64,000 bases of DNA. It comes from Epiperipatus broadwayi (lineage: Eukaryota > Onychophora > Udeonychophora > Euonychophora > Peripatidae). The stretch is from assembly GCA_028023455.1 (NCBI GenBank), contig JAQFVV010012423.1:9468269-9532268 (forward strand), read 5' to 3'. The notes under the pieces are model-generated. The model ran no database searches. It was given only the letters and a program-made list of their open reading frames with translations, and was not told the origin of the DNA. Shown one piece after another: positions 35,437 through 46,850 of this stretch (the first letter of the stretch is position 1; every line of letters begins with the position of its first letter). The position numbers and the translations under genes are program-made.

Positions 35437-37640
35437 GGAATGAAAACATATATGTATGTACAATATATATATATATATATATAATTGATATGTAGCTAAT
35501 AATGATTAGTCTATTTATTTATGAATATGAATGTAATATAATAATGATTAAGTAGAGAGATCAAATTAATAACTCAATAATATTTAATAAACAATAAAAA
35601 TATAATGTAAAAGATAAATAAAATATTAATGAAAAATAAGGATGAAGTTTTATTATTTTGAAAGATTAACAATTAATATCCCCATTCAATATCCCATGAT
35701 AAAATTTCATATCTTAATAAACTTCTCACAAAAAAAAGAATATAATTCAAACTAACAGATATATACAATAGTATATAAATTCAAAAAAATTAATAATTTA
35801 AATGACTTATTAATATATTTATAGTCTTTGTTCTTTGTTTCATAATTATTATTATGTAACTCTTATTTACAATTATAAAACTTGTTTTATAAGCATTTAT
35901 AATAAATAAAATATATGTTTACTATATTATATAGTAAGAATAATAATTCTGTTTCTAATATCTTTTAAATAATAACCAAAATTTTACTTCATCTAATTTA
36001 GATGAATTCTGTCAAACTTTTAAATACGTTTATAAAATTTAATTTTATCTAATATTATAAATATATATATATTTAATTTAATAATTTATGTTTATAAAAT
36101 TAAATTTAGATGTTTTCACTACTATAAAAGTACAATACCAAATTTGAAATAAAAATCTATAAAATTAAATATATTAAAGTAATAGAAATAATAATATAAA
36201 ATATATAAATAAATAAAAACTTATTTTCCTGAGTTAAGAAAGAATGGTTATTTAGGTCTACATTTCATAATCCTGGTGGAGATCTCTTGTGAAGTATATT
36301 TATCCATTGATTTAGCAATTATATATTTATTTCAAATCGATAAATTATTAACATTATCCAATGGTTTTGTTGTTATAAGATCTTAATCTCCATTTTTCCA
36401 GTTAGACATTCTACACAATTAATATTTTAAATTGGCATGAAAATTGGTTTCGAAACCTTTACAATATAATGTTGTTTTACTCACTGCACATTGTAAAATT
36501 CTTTAAATATATATAATTATTTTAAATATATTTATATGTATAGAAAATGATGTAATAAAATAAAGAAATTACTTATAATTCAAATAGATGTTCTTTTTTA
36601 TGTTATTATTCTCTTTCAGATTTAAAAGAAAATTAAAATACTTTTCTTATAATCTTTCTTGATCCTTAGGTTTTAATTTCCATATGAATAAATTAATATT
36701 TTAATTTGGAAAAGTTAAAACCTTTTCAAATATAGTAGAAATTCAATTCTAGTGTAGAATAATAATATTCATTAAAAGAAAAAGTTGTTTAAAAAAATCA
36801 TGTTCTTTTCTCCTCTTCTTCTTTATTATATAGAGACCAAATGAATTGTTTATATCGTGTGTTTTTGTTTCAGTTTTCAATGCTTGATTTAATTACACAT
36901 TGTTATAAATGAATATTAAGATATAATATATATATATAAAATTGTTTTTTTTTTAAAAATTTTCAAATCTGGATTATTTAAGAGTTTGACATTGAAGTAC
37001 GTATCATTTTAAGTTTATTTTTATTAAAATAAATGGTTTATATATATATATGTATGTATATTAAAATAGTCAAATATATTCAATTAATAAATGGTTTAAT
37101 TAGAGATAGTTATAAATGAGTGTAAAAATGTTTTTTGTATTTCTACGTTAGGTTAACTGAAAGTTACCCTTACTATATATATATCCAACTGTGGGTTGAT
37201 CTGATTTTATATCAATATACAATTCTATAATTTCAATAGTAAAAAAATAAAACATAAATATATTTATAAAATTTTTCTTGATATGACAAATTGAACTTGA
37301 ATATGGAAATTTACTGAGAATCAAAATCCAAATAAAATAGATAATAGTCAACAATTTAAAATGTTTTGAAATGTGGAGATTGTATAGTAAAAGAAAAAGG
37401 TCAAATAAAATAATCCCTGTGAATATAAAATTGTGTTTGGACAAGAATAGTAAAAATGGTAGTGGTGTTGAATATTTCCTTGATGTATAGTATAATAAGA
37501 AATTTTTAACACAGTTCAAAAGTTGAAATAAGTACTATAAAATAATTTAAAATAAAGTATTAGAAAATTCATGATTATTAGAAGTCAAATCAAAATGTGG
37601 TTACAAATAAATATTGTAAAAGAAAATGAAATTGAAATAT
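35356..37640. other. AT-rich DNA, no supported gene
   Basis: Microsatellites occur at 35405-35436 (AT then GT) and 35463-35482 (AT). A minus-strand frame at 37148-37519 (123 codons) is F/I/L/Y-rich with no motif, and I regard it as chance in AT-rich DNA. The segment ends at the gag-like frame beginning 37644. Confidence 0.5.
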
Positions 37641-37643
37641 AAA

Positions 37644-39110
37644 ATGAATAGAGAAGAAATAGAGGACAATATTTTAGAGGGTATAGAAAAAGAACAAGAC
37701 ATAGGTGCATCTGGGGGGGAACTACAGTATCAAATGCTCAAACCTCTGAAATGAATAAATCTCCAAATGACCAAGAGAGAAGAAAGAAATGACTAATGAT
37801 GGATTATTTAATCAAATGATGTTGATGATACAACAAATGTTCACCAGATGGATAATAAAATGTCCACCAATATGAACAATCTGAATAATAAAATGGATAA
37901 TATAAAAGCAAATCAACAGCAAATGTCTGCCAAGATAGAAAATATGTCTGAAAAGATGAATAAAGATCAACAGCAAATGATAGCAGATAAGAAAGCAGAT
38001 CATCAACAAATAATGGATATCATAGCAAGTAATTTATCAAAAAAAATTGATAATTTAAAAATTGAACTGAAAGCTGAAATATTCTAAATACAGATTGACA
38101 TTAATAACAAAATACAAAAACTTGAAAAAGTTGAAGAGAAAATTGAAAGCAAAATAAACACTACAGTCATCAAAATAAAACAAACAGGTGATAATTCCAA
38201 ACTTAAATTGGAATTAAACTAGAAAAATCTGAAGTTAATCATAGTTTAGCAGATGAACCCATAAGAACTAAATGAACTCAAATACTAAAAATGTTAGTGA
38301 AAATCTCATGATAAAAATACTGGTCATAAATGAAATTGATGAATGTCTGGTAGCATACCATTATATTGACATTTATCATAAAAATAAATTTGAAATGTTT
38401 TTAGGGATACTATGCCTAAACTAATTGACAGTTATAAGAATGGAATACTTCCATATCATGCTATTCTTACAGATAAAAAATATCACAACTATGAGAAAGT
38501 TTGTGAAATTTTAAATAATCATACTTAGTTATTTTAAAGTGTAAATTAAGATATTTGACAGTCTTCTATAATAGAAGAAATGATCAAAATCAAAAGACTA
38601 ATCAATGGATAGTACTTAAAATTAAAATATCACCCATTAGGAATTAAAAAGTTACTATGTTCCATAAACTATGTAATACCTATGAGGGCCCATTCACATT
38701 TATTAAGTGTACAAATACAAATAAGTAATAAGTTTATCATCAAAATGGACATATAGGATTATGACCCAGGATATGAAATGCAAATTATGAAAAATGGAAT
38801 AATCTCATTTTCTTGTACATATAGGCAAATCATTTTAAGACTAAATAAAAATCTACAAAATGTAAATTTGAACACATGCAAGGAGCCATTAGGATTATGG
38901 TTAATCATATTGGAGGATGGAAAGGTAAAAGAGGAGGACCCACATCATAGAACTTATCTCATAAAACATACTTGAGAGATAAACTTTTAGAAATAAACTA
39001 TAACTATTTCTGGAGCCCATAATGATTAATACCATTATCATTGGAAACGAGACTGATTGCAATAGTTGTACAATTGTACATTTCAGCTTTCTACTAATGT
39101 GATATATTAG
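37644..39110 (+). pseudogene. Retroelement gag-like remnant with long coiled coil
   Basis: The trace starts MNREEIEDNILEGIEKEQDI at 37644, then shifts frame through GLFNQMMLMIQQMF near 37801. It then runs for 79 residues (37848-38087) as a Met/Asn/Gln/Lys heptad-rich coil (MDNKMSTNMNNLNNKMDNIK...), with the pattern QQQM-A-KI/DK repeated about five times. After the stop more coil follows (NKIQKLEKVEEKIESKI). Decayed sequence continues to ~39110, including PLGLWLIILEDGKVKEEDPH near 38890-38945. Long N-terminal coils of this kind occur in invertebrate LTR-element Gag proteins. No LTR, protease or reverse transcriptase could be tied to it. It could instead be another LINE or transposon ORF. Confidence 0.45.
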
Positions 39111-40519
39111 TAAAATACCATATACCAGTAAACTGTAAGATTTTAATTATATTAAATTTCTTTTTATTTGAAACTTTAAATATAAACTTTTTATAACATA
39201 TTTATGTATATAAGCAAATTTTAAAATAATGATTTTATTTTATTTCAGTTTTTATTCAATTATCAATACACTTTTTAAAAAAAATATTTCAAAGAAATTC
39301 CATTATACCATAAATTTAATTATTATATTTTGAAGAAAATTATTCAATACAACGGATTTTTTTATGATTTGATAATTTTATTTAATAGTTTACAAAAAAG
39401 ATATGTCAGTTATATATATAATCCATATTCATTTAAAATTAACACGAATTATTTGACAACTTTAACAACAACAACAACAAAAACGGATGTTAGAATAATA
39501 ATAGAAATAAAAAAAATGAAAATCAATTTAAAAAGTTTGCACTCTAAAAACAAAATTATTTCATTATAGTAGTGTTTTACAAGAAAAACTGAACTGCACT
39601 CCAAATTTTATTACCAGAATACGTAATGCATATATATATATTACTATTTATAAAGATGATTAAGTGATATTTCTTACGCTTTTTATTTAACTTACGTTAG
39701 GACTAAAGTATGATTATCTACTAATCATTATATATGATAACAGAAAAGTAGTCTGACATCAAATATTTTACAATTATAAGATGACTTATTGCATAAGAAA
39801 TATTGACAAAAGCACTGTTTAGAAACAAAAAACTTTTCCAGTTTTCATAACGTTTAAATGACCCATGCTTAAGGTGATATACATACATATTTATATATAT
39901 TTTACAGTCTTTAATCTATCCATACTAGTTAATCATTATCATAAATTTCCAAACAAAACTTTTTATATAATTGCTATTAAATTATAAAAAAATATTTCCT
40001 ATCTTGTCAACATTTAACTGTGCATTATAATTATGTTGTTTTTAAACACGCAATAATTTAATATAGTACAGAGAATAAATAAATTTTAAGCTTGTACATA
40101 CCAATGTTTTTAAACACAAAATATTAAAAATGAATGCAAAACCAATTTCTGCTTTGGGAGATAGCAGTAAATGGAAAAATACTAAATTGCCAACATAGGC
40201 ATAAAGATTTGAGTATTTGACCTCTTTAAAAGAGAATAGTTTAATTTTTTGTGCTGATGGATGGTTATAATGTAGTGAAAGTAAGATGAAGAGTGCACTG
40301 ATAAAAAGTAAAAAAAAAAGAAAAAGACAAATCTATTTATATATAAATGAATTATATATTTAATAATCAATTAAATCATTGAACAAATTTTATTGTTTTG
40401 AAATTATTTAATATATATATAAATAAAAAAATACTTCAACAATACAACTTTTTATCTATACATCAACTACATGATTACTATTTTACCCGATTGGTTGTAA
40501 GTAATATCCTATTCAACAA

Positions 40520-40560
40520 TATTATTATTATTATTATCATCATCATCATTATTATAATGT
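40520..40560. repeat. (ATT)n/(ATC)n microsatellite
   Basis: A run of TTA/TCA trinucleotides at 40520-40556. The open frame across it is only the repeat translated. Confidence 0.85.
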
Positions 40561-41245
40561 TTCAACAGTATACTTTATTGACTAAAAGATGTGTTACATA
40601 GGTTTTACAAATCCTTTACAAAGGTTTTGCCAGGATTACAAAGGCATTTCAATTATAAGGATTGTTTATTGTATAAATTTGATTAACATTGCTGATTACA
40701 GTACAATTATACGAGCATTGGTAATTTGTATATGATTATTGTTAATCATACTCTTGTTTGTGCAACATAGTATTGGATATAAAAAAAGATGTTCTTAACC
40801 TTTTGAATTAAAGTTCATTTGCCTTGAGTTTGACTGGTCTGTTTAGATAGCTTTTTGTAATATTGAACTATTGTAATGAGTATCTCGAACATAGTTTTTC
40901 ATTTAGCTAGTTGTATTATAAAGCAGATGAAATGTCTAAGAAAGTTGTTAGTACTGCCTACAGTGGTCATGGAAGCTTATAGGTTGGACTGTATTCTAAT
41001 GAATGACCATGTAGCCACAAAACTGTCTCTGGAGGCTATGTTGTTATTCCATGCTTTTATCTGGTGTAATTTATTGATAAAGGTAGATGGATGTCTCCTG
41101 GTGTTGTTGTCAAACAAGAAAGTACAACAGGTACACCAAGAGGCAAACAAGGTAAATGTGGCTACATTTGCTGCAGAAATGTGTAATCTTTGAAAGAACA
41201 AAATTGTGTGATGGATGGAAGGAAGTAGCAGACTGTCTGTGGAGT

Positions 41246-41310
41246 TTAGTGCTCAGCAGTCATTGAGAGACTCATTGGATTTATGGCATAGCTTACAGAA
41301 AGGGTCAATA
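41246..41310 (-). pseudogene. C-terminal Cys-His motif of LINE copy 2
   Basis: The minus-strand reading FCKLCHKSNESLNDC has the C-x2-C...C spacing of the zinc-finger-like motif that ends many I- and Jockey-type reverse transcriptase proteins. It marks the 3' part of the coding region. Spacing and an in-frame stop afterwards make it a weak match on its own; its position supports it. Confidence 0.45.
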
Positions 41311-42119
41311 TTTTTGTACAGACAAGGATACCATAGAAAAAAAAGATGTTGAGGCTAGTTAGAAAATCAAAAAAATTTAGTTCTAGTGTCCATTTTTTAA
41401 ATTGATGAAAAAGGCCATGGTTATTTATTCCAAGCATGGGAAAGAGGTAGTCATTGCTAGGGTCTGGATAAAGCAGATTATATGTTGCCAGTAAGTATAC
41501 TTGGAATTGTGGGAGAGGCTATTCTAGTTGGTGGTACCTAGAATTGAGCATGATCTGTGGGACATGGCATTGAAGGAGGAATTTTATCTGTAGAGTTTAC
41601 TTTCAGAAGGCACTGGTAGTTTTGGAACTGGTTGGTAATAGCTGCTATTAAGTTAATGGCCTTTTATGTATAGAGCACCCAAATGTTGTGCAAGCCTAAA
41701 CCATTGTATAATGGTTGGCAGTTGTTCTATTTTATGGCTATTGATATGATCTTGTGGCCCCAGAGCAATGGAGTTGATGACAGAAATGAGCATCTGTGAA
41801 AATTTGATAAGTGCATAGTATGTGATTTTTGTCACAGAAAGTATATTGAACAGGTAAATGAATAGTTATGTCTCAGAAAGTGACTTGGTAATTTGCAGTA
41901 CAGAACCTTGTAACTTGGTTTCTGTTTTGAGTCTCATACCAAGAGAGCCTTTGTAAAAGGGAAAAACCTAAGAATGGAGTGAGTTTTCCTTGGAAAACTT
42001 GGAACATAATTTCTTTATAATAGAGTCCATGTAGCAGTTTTTTGAGATTAAAGTAAAGTTTTTAGGCTGCTGTGTAGTCACTAAAAGATTTGAAATATTG
42101 GGAGTTGTTTCTGGGAAGG

Positions 42120-42300
42120 CAGGAAAACAGTGATATCATTCATATGGATTCTGGTAATTTTATTCTATATTTCTTGTAAAAGCAAATTTATGTAGAATGT
42201 AAAAAGTAATGAGCTTAGGGGCAATCCTTATGACATTGATCGCTTGGGATTGAAGGATGGAGAATTTCTACCATTAAGAGTTATGTGAAACTTATGGTTC
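42120..42300 (-). pseudogene. Reverse transcriptase core of LINE copy 2
   Basis: The minus strand encodes GLPLSSLLFTFYINLLLQEI followed by KITRIHMNDITVFL. These align with the (Q)G(V/I)PQGSVLSPLLF.IYINDL block and the catalytic (F/Y)ADD box of non-LTR reverse transcriptases. The ADD has become MND, so the first metal-binding Asp is lost. A stop lies between the blocks. Confidence 0.7.
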
Positions 42301-43467
42301 AGAAGGAAGTTGGTGATTAGTTATAACAGTAGGTAGGATGATAGTGTTAGTGAGCATTTGAATAAGTAGGTGCTGCATGTATGTCAAGCTGGACTGAAAT
42401 AGGAATGTTTTTAATTTTGTTGAACTGAGCTTAAAATTGTCCTAAATATAAGTCTTGCTTGGCTGGGGGAGCCTTTTTTGGAAAACTGTAGGTGTGATAA
42501 TAATGAAAGGATGTATAACTCAATTTGGACCTTGATTACTTTTTCAAGTATTTAAATGGTTAGTGGGTCCATGGAGATAGGATGAAGGGAAATCAAATCA
42601 GCTATAGCTCAGGTTTTTTAGTGAAAGGCACTATAACAATTAGAAAGAAATCTTTTATACTATATATCTTTTGGGATAGGAAATTGATCAGATCACAAAT
42701 ATCCACCACAGTGAAATGACTAAGATTACTCAATATGACCAGAGTGAATGTTTCAATAGTGACAAGTTTCATGGCAAATTGGTTGGTTTGGAAAGACATG
42801 GAAGTTTCTGGGGGTCCAAAACAGTGTACTGATGAAGTGAGTACATTGTGGGTCTGAAATTTATTTTTAAAGTGCAGGTATGTAGGGTAGATTATATTAT
42901 GCCTAGTACATACACCTTTGTTAGTTTGAAGTGCCATAGGGACTTTGGATGAGAATGTGTGACCCAACATCCAGAAAACATATATGCTTGTCCACATGTG
43001 CTGCTGGGTTAGGCAATTTTTTTTGATTATAAGGTAATCCTTCAACTGTTTGCAGACAAGATGGTTAGTTTGAGTAAGCCTGATTAACTCTTGATGTGTG
43101 TAATAGGTGGGCTTAGTAGTGTCAATTTGCTTATGTAACTCATAGACTAATAGTAGAAAATGCAGAGGTGAGGGGGATCATCATTTATGCATTGTATATT
43201 AAATGAAAATATGTGCATGAAGTCAAAAACATGATATATGATTTGGAAAACATAAGTATGAGGATTGTCTATCTTAATATATATCTGAGCACTTATAGTA
43301 TATATGTGTGGGGATGATAATCTGGACCAACTGATGATTGCTGGTTTAGCATGAAATACGTATATTGGTGATTATTTATTTTTTCAACATATATGTGCTT
43401 GAGTGTATCAGTGTTATTAGATAGAGTGGAGAGTGATGGATCATCTGAAAGTCTGTGCTCATATACC

Positions 43468-44215
43468 CTATATTACATATATAGACACAGGTATATAATA
43501 AGCCTGTGTTTCAGTTATAAACTGAATAGTAAATGAGAAAAGAATAGTGCAGATTGTTTTACATAATTGAATGAATGTTGCCTGAAGTTTATTAAGGGTA
43601 AGTGTGATTGCTTGGGAAGAGTGGTCAATGAATAGAGTGGGGATACGCTTAAATTGTATTAGGTGATGAAAAATTGGAGAGTAAGAACATAGGTCAATGA
43701 GTGTGCATGCCAGTTGTTGTGAAAAGTGATTAAACCAGGTGGTAGAAAATCCTGGACACTCATTAGTGAAAAGTTTAAGAGATGAAACCATTTATTTATA
43801 AAAGTTGGATAATCCAGATTGAAATCACCTATTAATATGGTTGGGTGTAAGCTAGTTGCAAGAACTGAATTGATGGTTTGGATAATATATGGGTAATATA
43901 GGTGAATACTATATTTAGTGCTAATATATGGTGGTAAAATGTGATAATTAGTCAGAACCCATCAATAATCATAGGTAATGAAAATATCATTGTCTGCTGA
44001 TGGTGAAGAAGTACTTTTGGAGAAAGCACATAAACCATGTCTATAAAGGGTAGTCAGAAGGATCAATTTAAGATACTTTGTAAAATTTGGTTTCCAGTAA
44101 TCCAAGGAATTGAGGTTGAATGATAATAATCCACTTCTGTAATTTGGTATAGATTTGATGGAGAATTGAGGCTTCAGACATTGAACCCTATTATTTTTAG
44201 TTTCATGGAGTATAA
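43468..44215 (-). pseudogene. AP-type endonuclease of LINE copy 2
   Basis: The N-terminal motif KLKIIGFNV-x-SLNSPS (near 44157-44210) corresponds to the Asn-containing first motif of LINE endonucleases. QFLGLLETKF matches the catalytic Glu motif (LQET-like). LIGDFNLDYP near 43818-43845 is the GDFN motif. TLIDLCSYSP and IDHSSQAITL match the closing D-L/DH motifs. The pieces lie in different frames. It would nick the target DNA to prime reverse transcription; here it is dead. Confidence 0.7.
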
Positions 44216-45125
44216 AAAGGATTAATGATGCTGGAGGAGTTTTTTTGAATGTAAAAAACTGTGAAATGGCATTTGATTTTGCTACTGTGGACTATCAGTG
44301 GATACAATTGTTTGTTGATCAATTGCTACTGAGGGCAAATGATGAGTTTGATTGGAGGGGGATCCTGTTGAGATGGTGTTAGTTCTGGTTTGAAGGATAA
44401 GCAAGGTAAATGATCAGGAAAATACAATGAGGTAGTTGTTTGCAAGGTCTTGTAGGGGTTATAAGAAATTTTAGTGATGAGTGTGGTATGTGGTCTGTAC
44501 AATTAGTTTTTTTTTTGTTGGTGATTTTTCTTAGTCAGTCCAGGTTTTCTCTTAGTTTCATTAAGGGTTGGTTGTGAAAGAGAAAGTGCTATGAGTTATG
44601 GACTTGGTGCAATTATTTCCATGATATTTATTGAAAATTTTGTCTTATGATTTATTGATTCTGTGCTGTGCTTTGATGTGGGTCCATCTCCTGAGAAGGC
44701 TAGATTTTTATGCTATATCTTGCCACATTCTTGTTGCATTGGGGTGAGGGTAGCAGGTTGAACTGATTCTGAATGAAAAGTTGATTGTGTATACATAATG
44801 GGGATAGACTGAGGCATTTGTTTTGATAAGATGGAATGCATTGAGATGCATTATACATCTGGTGTGGGATGGAGGGCTATCTGGGAGATTGTTGAACCAT
44901 TAGACTGGTTGTTGTGGCAGCCTATATGAAGAGTGGCTAGATTCAAATTGGTGGCTGGTTGTTTGCAAATTTGTTTTAGGGATAATTGATGATGATGGAG
45001 GGACTAGTAGAATGAAGCACTGAGTTTAAAGATGATCCCACTATCTACAGGCATAGCATTGAGGCTTTAGACCAATGTTACTATGTTTGGTGATAGAAAA
45101 TATTCGTCACTTATAAATGGTGTTG

Positions 45126-45600
45126 CTATTTGATGAAGCATTTGGAGATGAAGTCTGTGTACTTCATGTTAAAATCTTCTGTAAGAATGATTGGGTAAAG
45201 AATTAATGCTAGTAATGAGTTGATTGTAAGTTTGATATTAGATATGGTGATATTTCCAGGTGGAATGTAGGCAAATATTATGTTGGTGGTGGTTGTATAA
45301 TGATGAAAGGTTGCTACTAACAGCTTTACATCAATATATATTATCTTAAATAATATGGATGGACATGGAGTTATAAATATACCAGTACCACCTGAAAGTG
45401 ATGGAGTGCCACTGGAGCAAGCAATGAAAACTTCAGCATGAAAATGCATTACAGAGTCAATCTGTCATCCATTGTATATTTTTGTCACCAGAAGCCCAAA
45501 TATATGTGGCTGTGTAATTCTAGTCCATTGCCTAAAATGGTGTATGTTGTTTGCTGAGTTTAAACCACAGACATTAAAAGCTGTTATTCTGATTTTTATT
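45126..45600 (-). pseudogene. AP-type endonuclease N-half of LINE copy 1
   Basis: Reading 45600 to 45126, IRITAFNVCGLNSA is motif one. A 107-codon frame (45449-45126) then gives SLSGGTGIFITPCPS, a beta strand VKLLVATFHH, NIIFAYIPPGN and ILTEDFNMKY. The Gly-Gly-x-Gly-Ile, Y-I-P-P and (G)DFN positions all match LINE endonucleases. Gly of GDFN has become Glu and the C-terminal half is missing. Confidence 0.7.
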
Positions 45601-46239
45601 GAATTGTGGGTGGGGTTTTTTGCACTTCAAGATAGATCAATGGCTGGTTTTCAGCACATGAGCTGTATTATAGTGGAGATTTATTAGTTAGTTGGAAAGG
45701 AATGATGACCATTGGTATCAAGTTTTCTGTATGAAGGCTGCTTATCAGTGCTGAACTGTTGTACTACTCTGTTTTTGGTTTCTTATTGTTTTTATTTCTT
45801 TTTAGGTGGCATGATCCTTTTTCTGTTTCTACTGTATTTGTTCAACTTGAAAAAGGCAGGGGATGCAGGCCTTTTTGATATATGTTGATGTGTTATTTTT
45901 AATTATGTGTGTGATATTTGTTTTGAAGGTATTTTGTGTCTCACTGGAGTGATGATGTTTATATCTGTCAGTTATTGTATATTTTGAAACTCATGAGGTG
46001 ATTGGACCTGTTTGAATGGCAATTGAATCTGTGCTGCTTGACAATTTATGGTTTTGCTATATTTTTTGCAGTTTAATCCATGAGAGGAGAAGTGAAAGTG
46101 ATTTTTCAGATGATGATGTTGTTTGAATAGGGATTATTCATATCTGGATTTATTTTAACAGTGTGTGTGATTGGTATCTTCAGTCTGTGGGTATTTTGAG
46201 TTGATCATTTGTCTGTTGCAATTATGGAGAATAGTTACT

Positions 46240-46293
46240 GTCATATTGTATTCCAAAGTAACCATCCTGTCCACATGCATAGCATTGTGGTTT
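46240..46293 (-). pseudogene. Degenerate CCHC zinc knuckle of LINE copy 1 ORF1
   Basis: The minus strand reads KPQCYACGQDGYFGIQY. The first two Cys are intact. The His and last Cys positions are Tyr, each one transition away from the expected codon. The copy 2 equivalent keeps His and the last Cys but has two stops, so the two copies complement each other in defining the family motif. The knuckle would bind element RNA. Confidence 0.65.
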
Positions 46294-46850
46294 ATGTTCC
46301 CTTTTGAAAAGGTTTAGCATGGCATCCTGATCTGAAATCTGCATAGGAATATTGTTTGGATCCATTTCTGGATGCAATATCAGCTTGAAATCAAATCTGT
46401 TGCTCTAAACTAGCACTGCTGTATCTTTAATGTAAATTGGATTGAAAGCTTTATTTTTGTAAATTTGTCAATCATTTTTGTAGTGTCAATTCAGCTTAAA
46501 ATTTTCTGCTCTATATACAGAATGGCCTTATTCAATCTTTGTTCTCCCATAGTACTTCTTAAATAATTTTGTATCAACATTTGGAAATGTGAAAGACAAT
46601 TCTTTGATGGCTTAATAGATATCTGGTGTGATTTTTATGGGATTTTCATTTTCTTTTGCAAATATTAAAAAATGGTTCTATTCATCTTCACAATTACATA
46701 CATGTAAATATCCTTAAAATTTTTTTATTGCATTCTTTTTTCTTCTATTGATAAATTCCAATCAAAAATTATTCATGTTATAGGAGGATTGATTTGATAC
46801 AAAAAACATAAATTTCTTTGAATCCTAACAAAAAAATATTTTAAGACCTC

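Larger units (their letters stand above)
40850..45075 (-). mobile_element. LINE copy 2: decayed Jockey/I-type non-LTR retrotransposon
   Basis: The minus strand shows the parts in the right order. A Gag zinc knuckle lies at 45010-45064 (CYAC-x4-H-x4-C, frame broken by two stops). The endonuclease N-terminus is at 44157-44210 (KLKIIGFNV-stop-SLNSPS) and its IGDFNLDYPTF motif near 43818-43840. The endonuclease end follows (TLIDLCSYSPIF and IDHSSQAITL within 43600-43700). The reverse transcriptase is at 42168-42230 (GLPLSSLLFTFYINLLLQEI), with MNDI at 42135-42146 in place of the catalytic ADD box. A C-terminal Cys-His motif FCKLCHKSNESLNDC lies near 41240-41310. Stops and shifts are throughout, so it is dead. 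The coding strand is strikingly rich in A and C, which sets this block apart from its surroundings. Confidence 0.75.
45110..46850 (-). mobile_element. LINE copy 1: truncated, same family as copy 2
   Basis: The minus strand shows ORF1 sequence (ILHPEMDPNNIPMQISDQ, then the KPQCYACGQDG zinc-knuckle start at 46240-46293). The endonuclease start IRITAFNVCGLNSA follows near 45556-45600, then GGTGIFITPCPS and YIPPGNITI, ending at TEDFNMKYTD (45150-45185), the counterpart of GDFN. The element stops about 100 bp after that and runs straight into the ORF1 zinc knuckle of copy 2. KPQCYAC is identical in the two copies, which shows they belong to one family. Either two insertions lie in tandem or one was partly duplicated. 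Confidence 0.7.

Noticed and set aside
37148-37519. 123-codon hydrophobic minus-strand frame
   Set aside because: F/I/L/Y-rich composition is what random AT-rich DNA gives; there is no motif and no homologous context.
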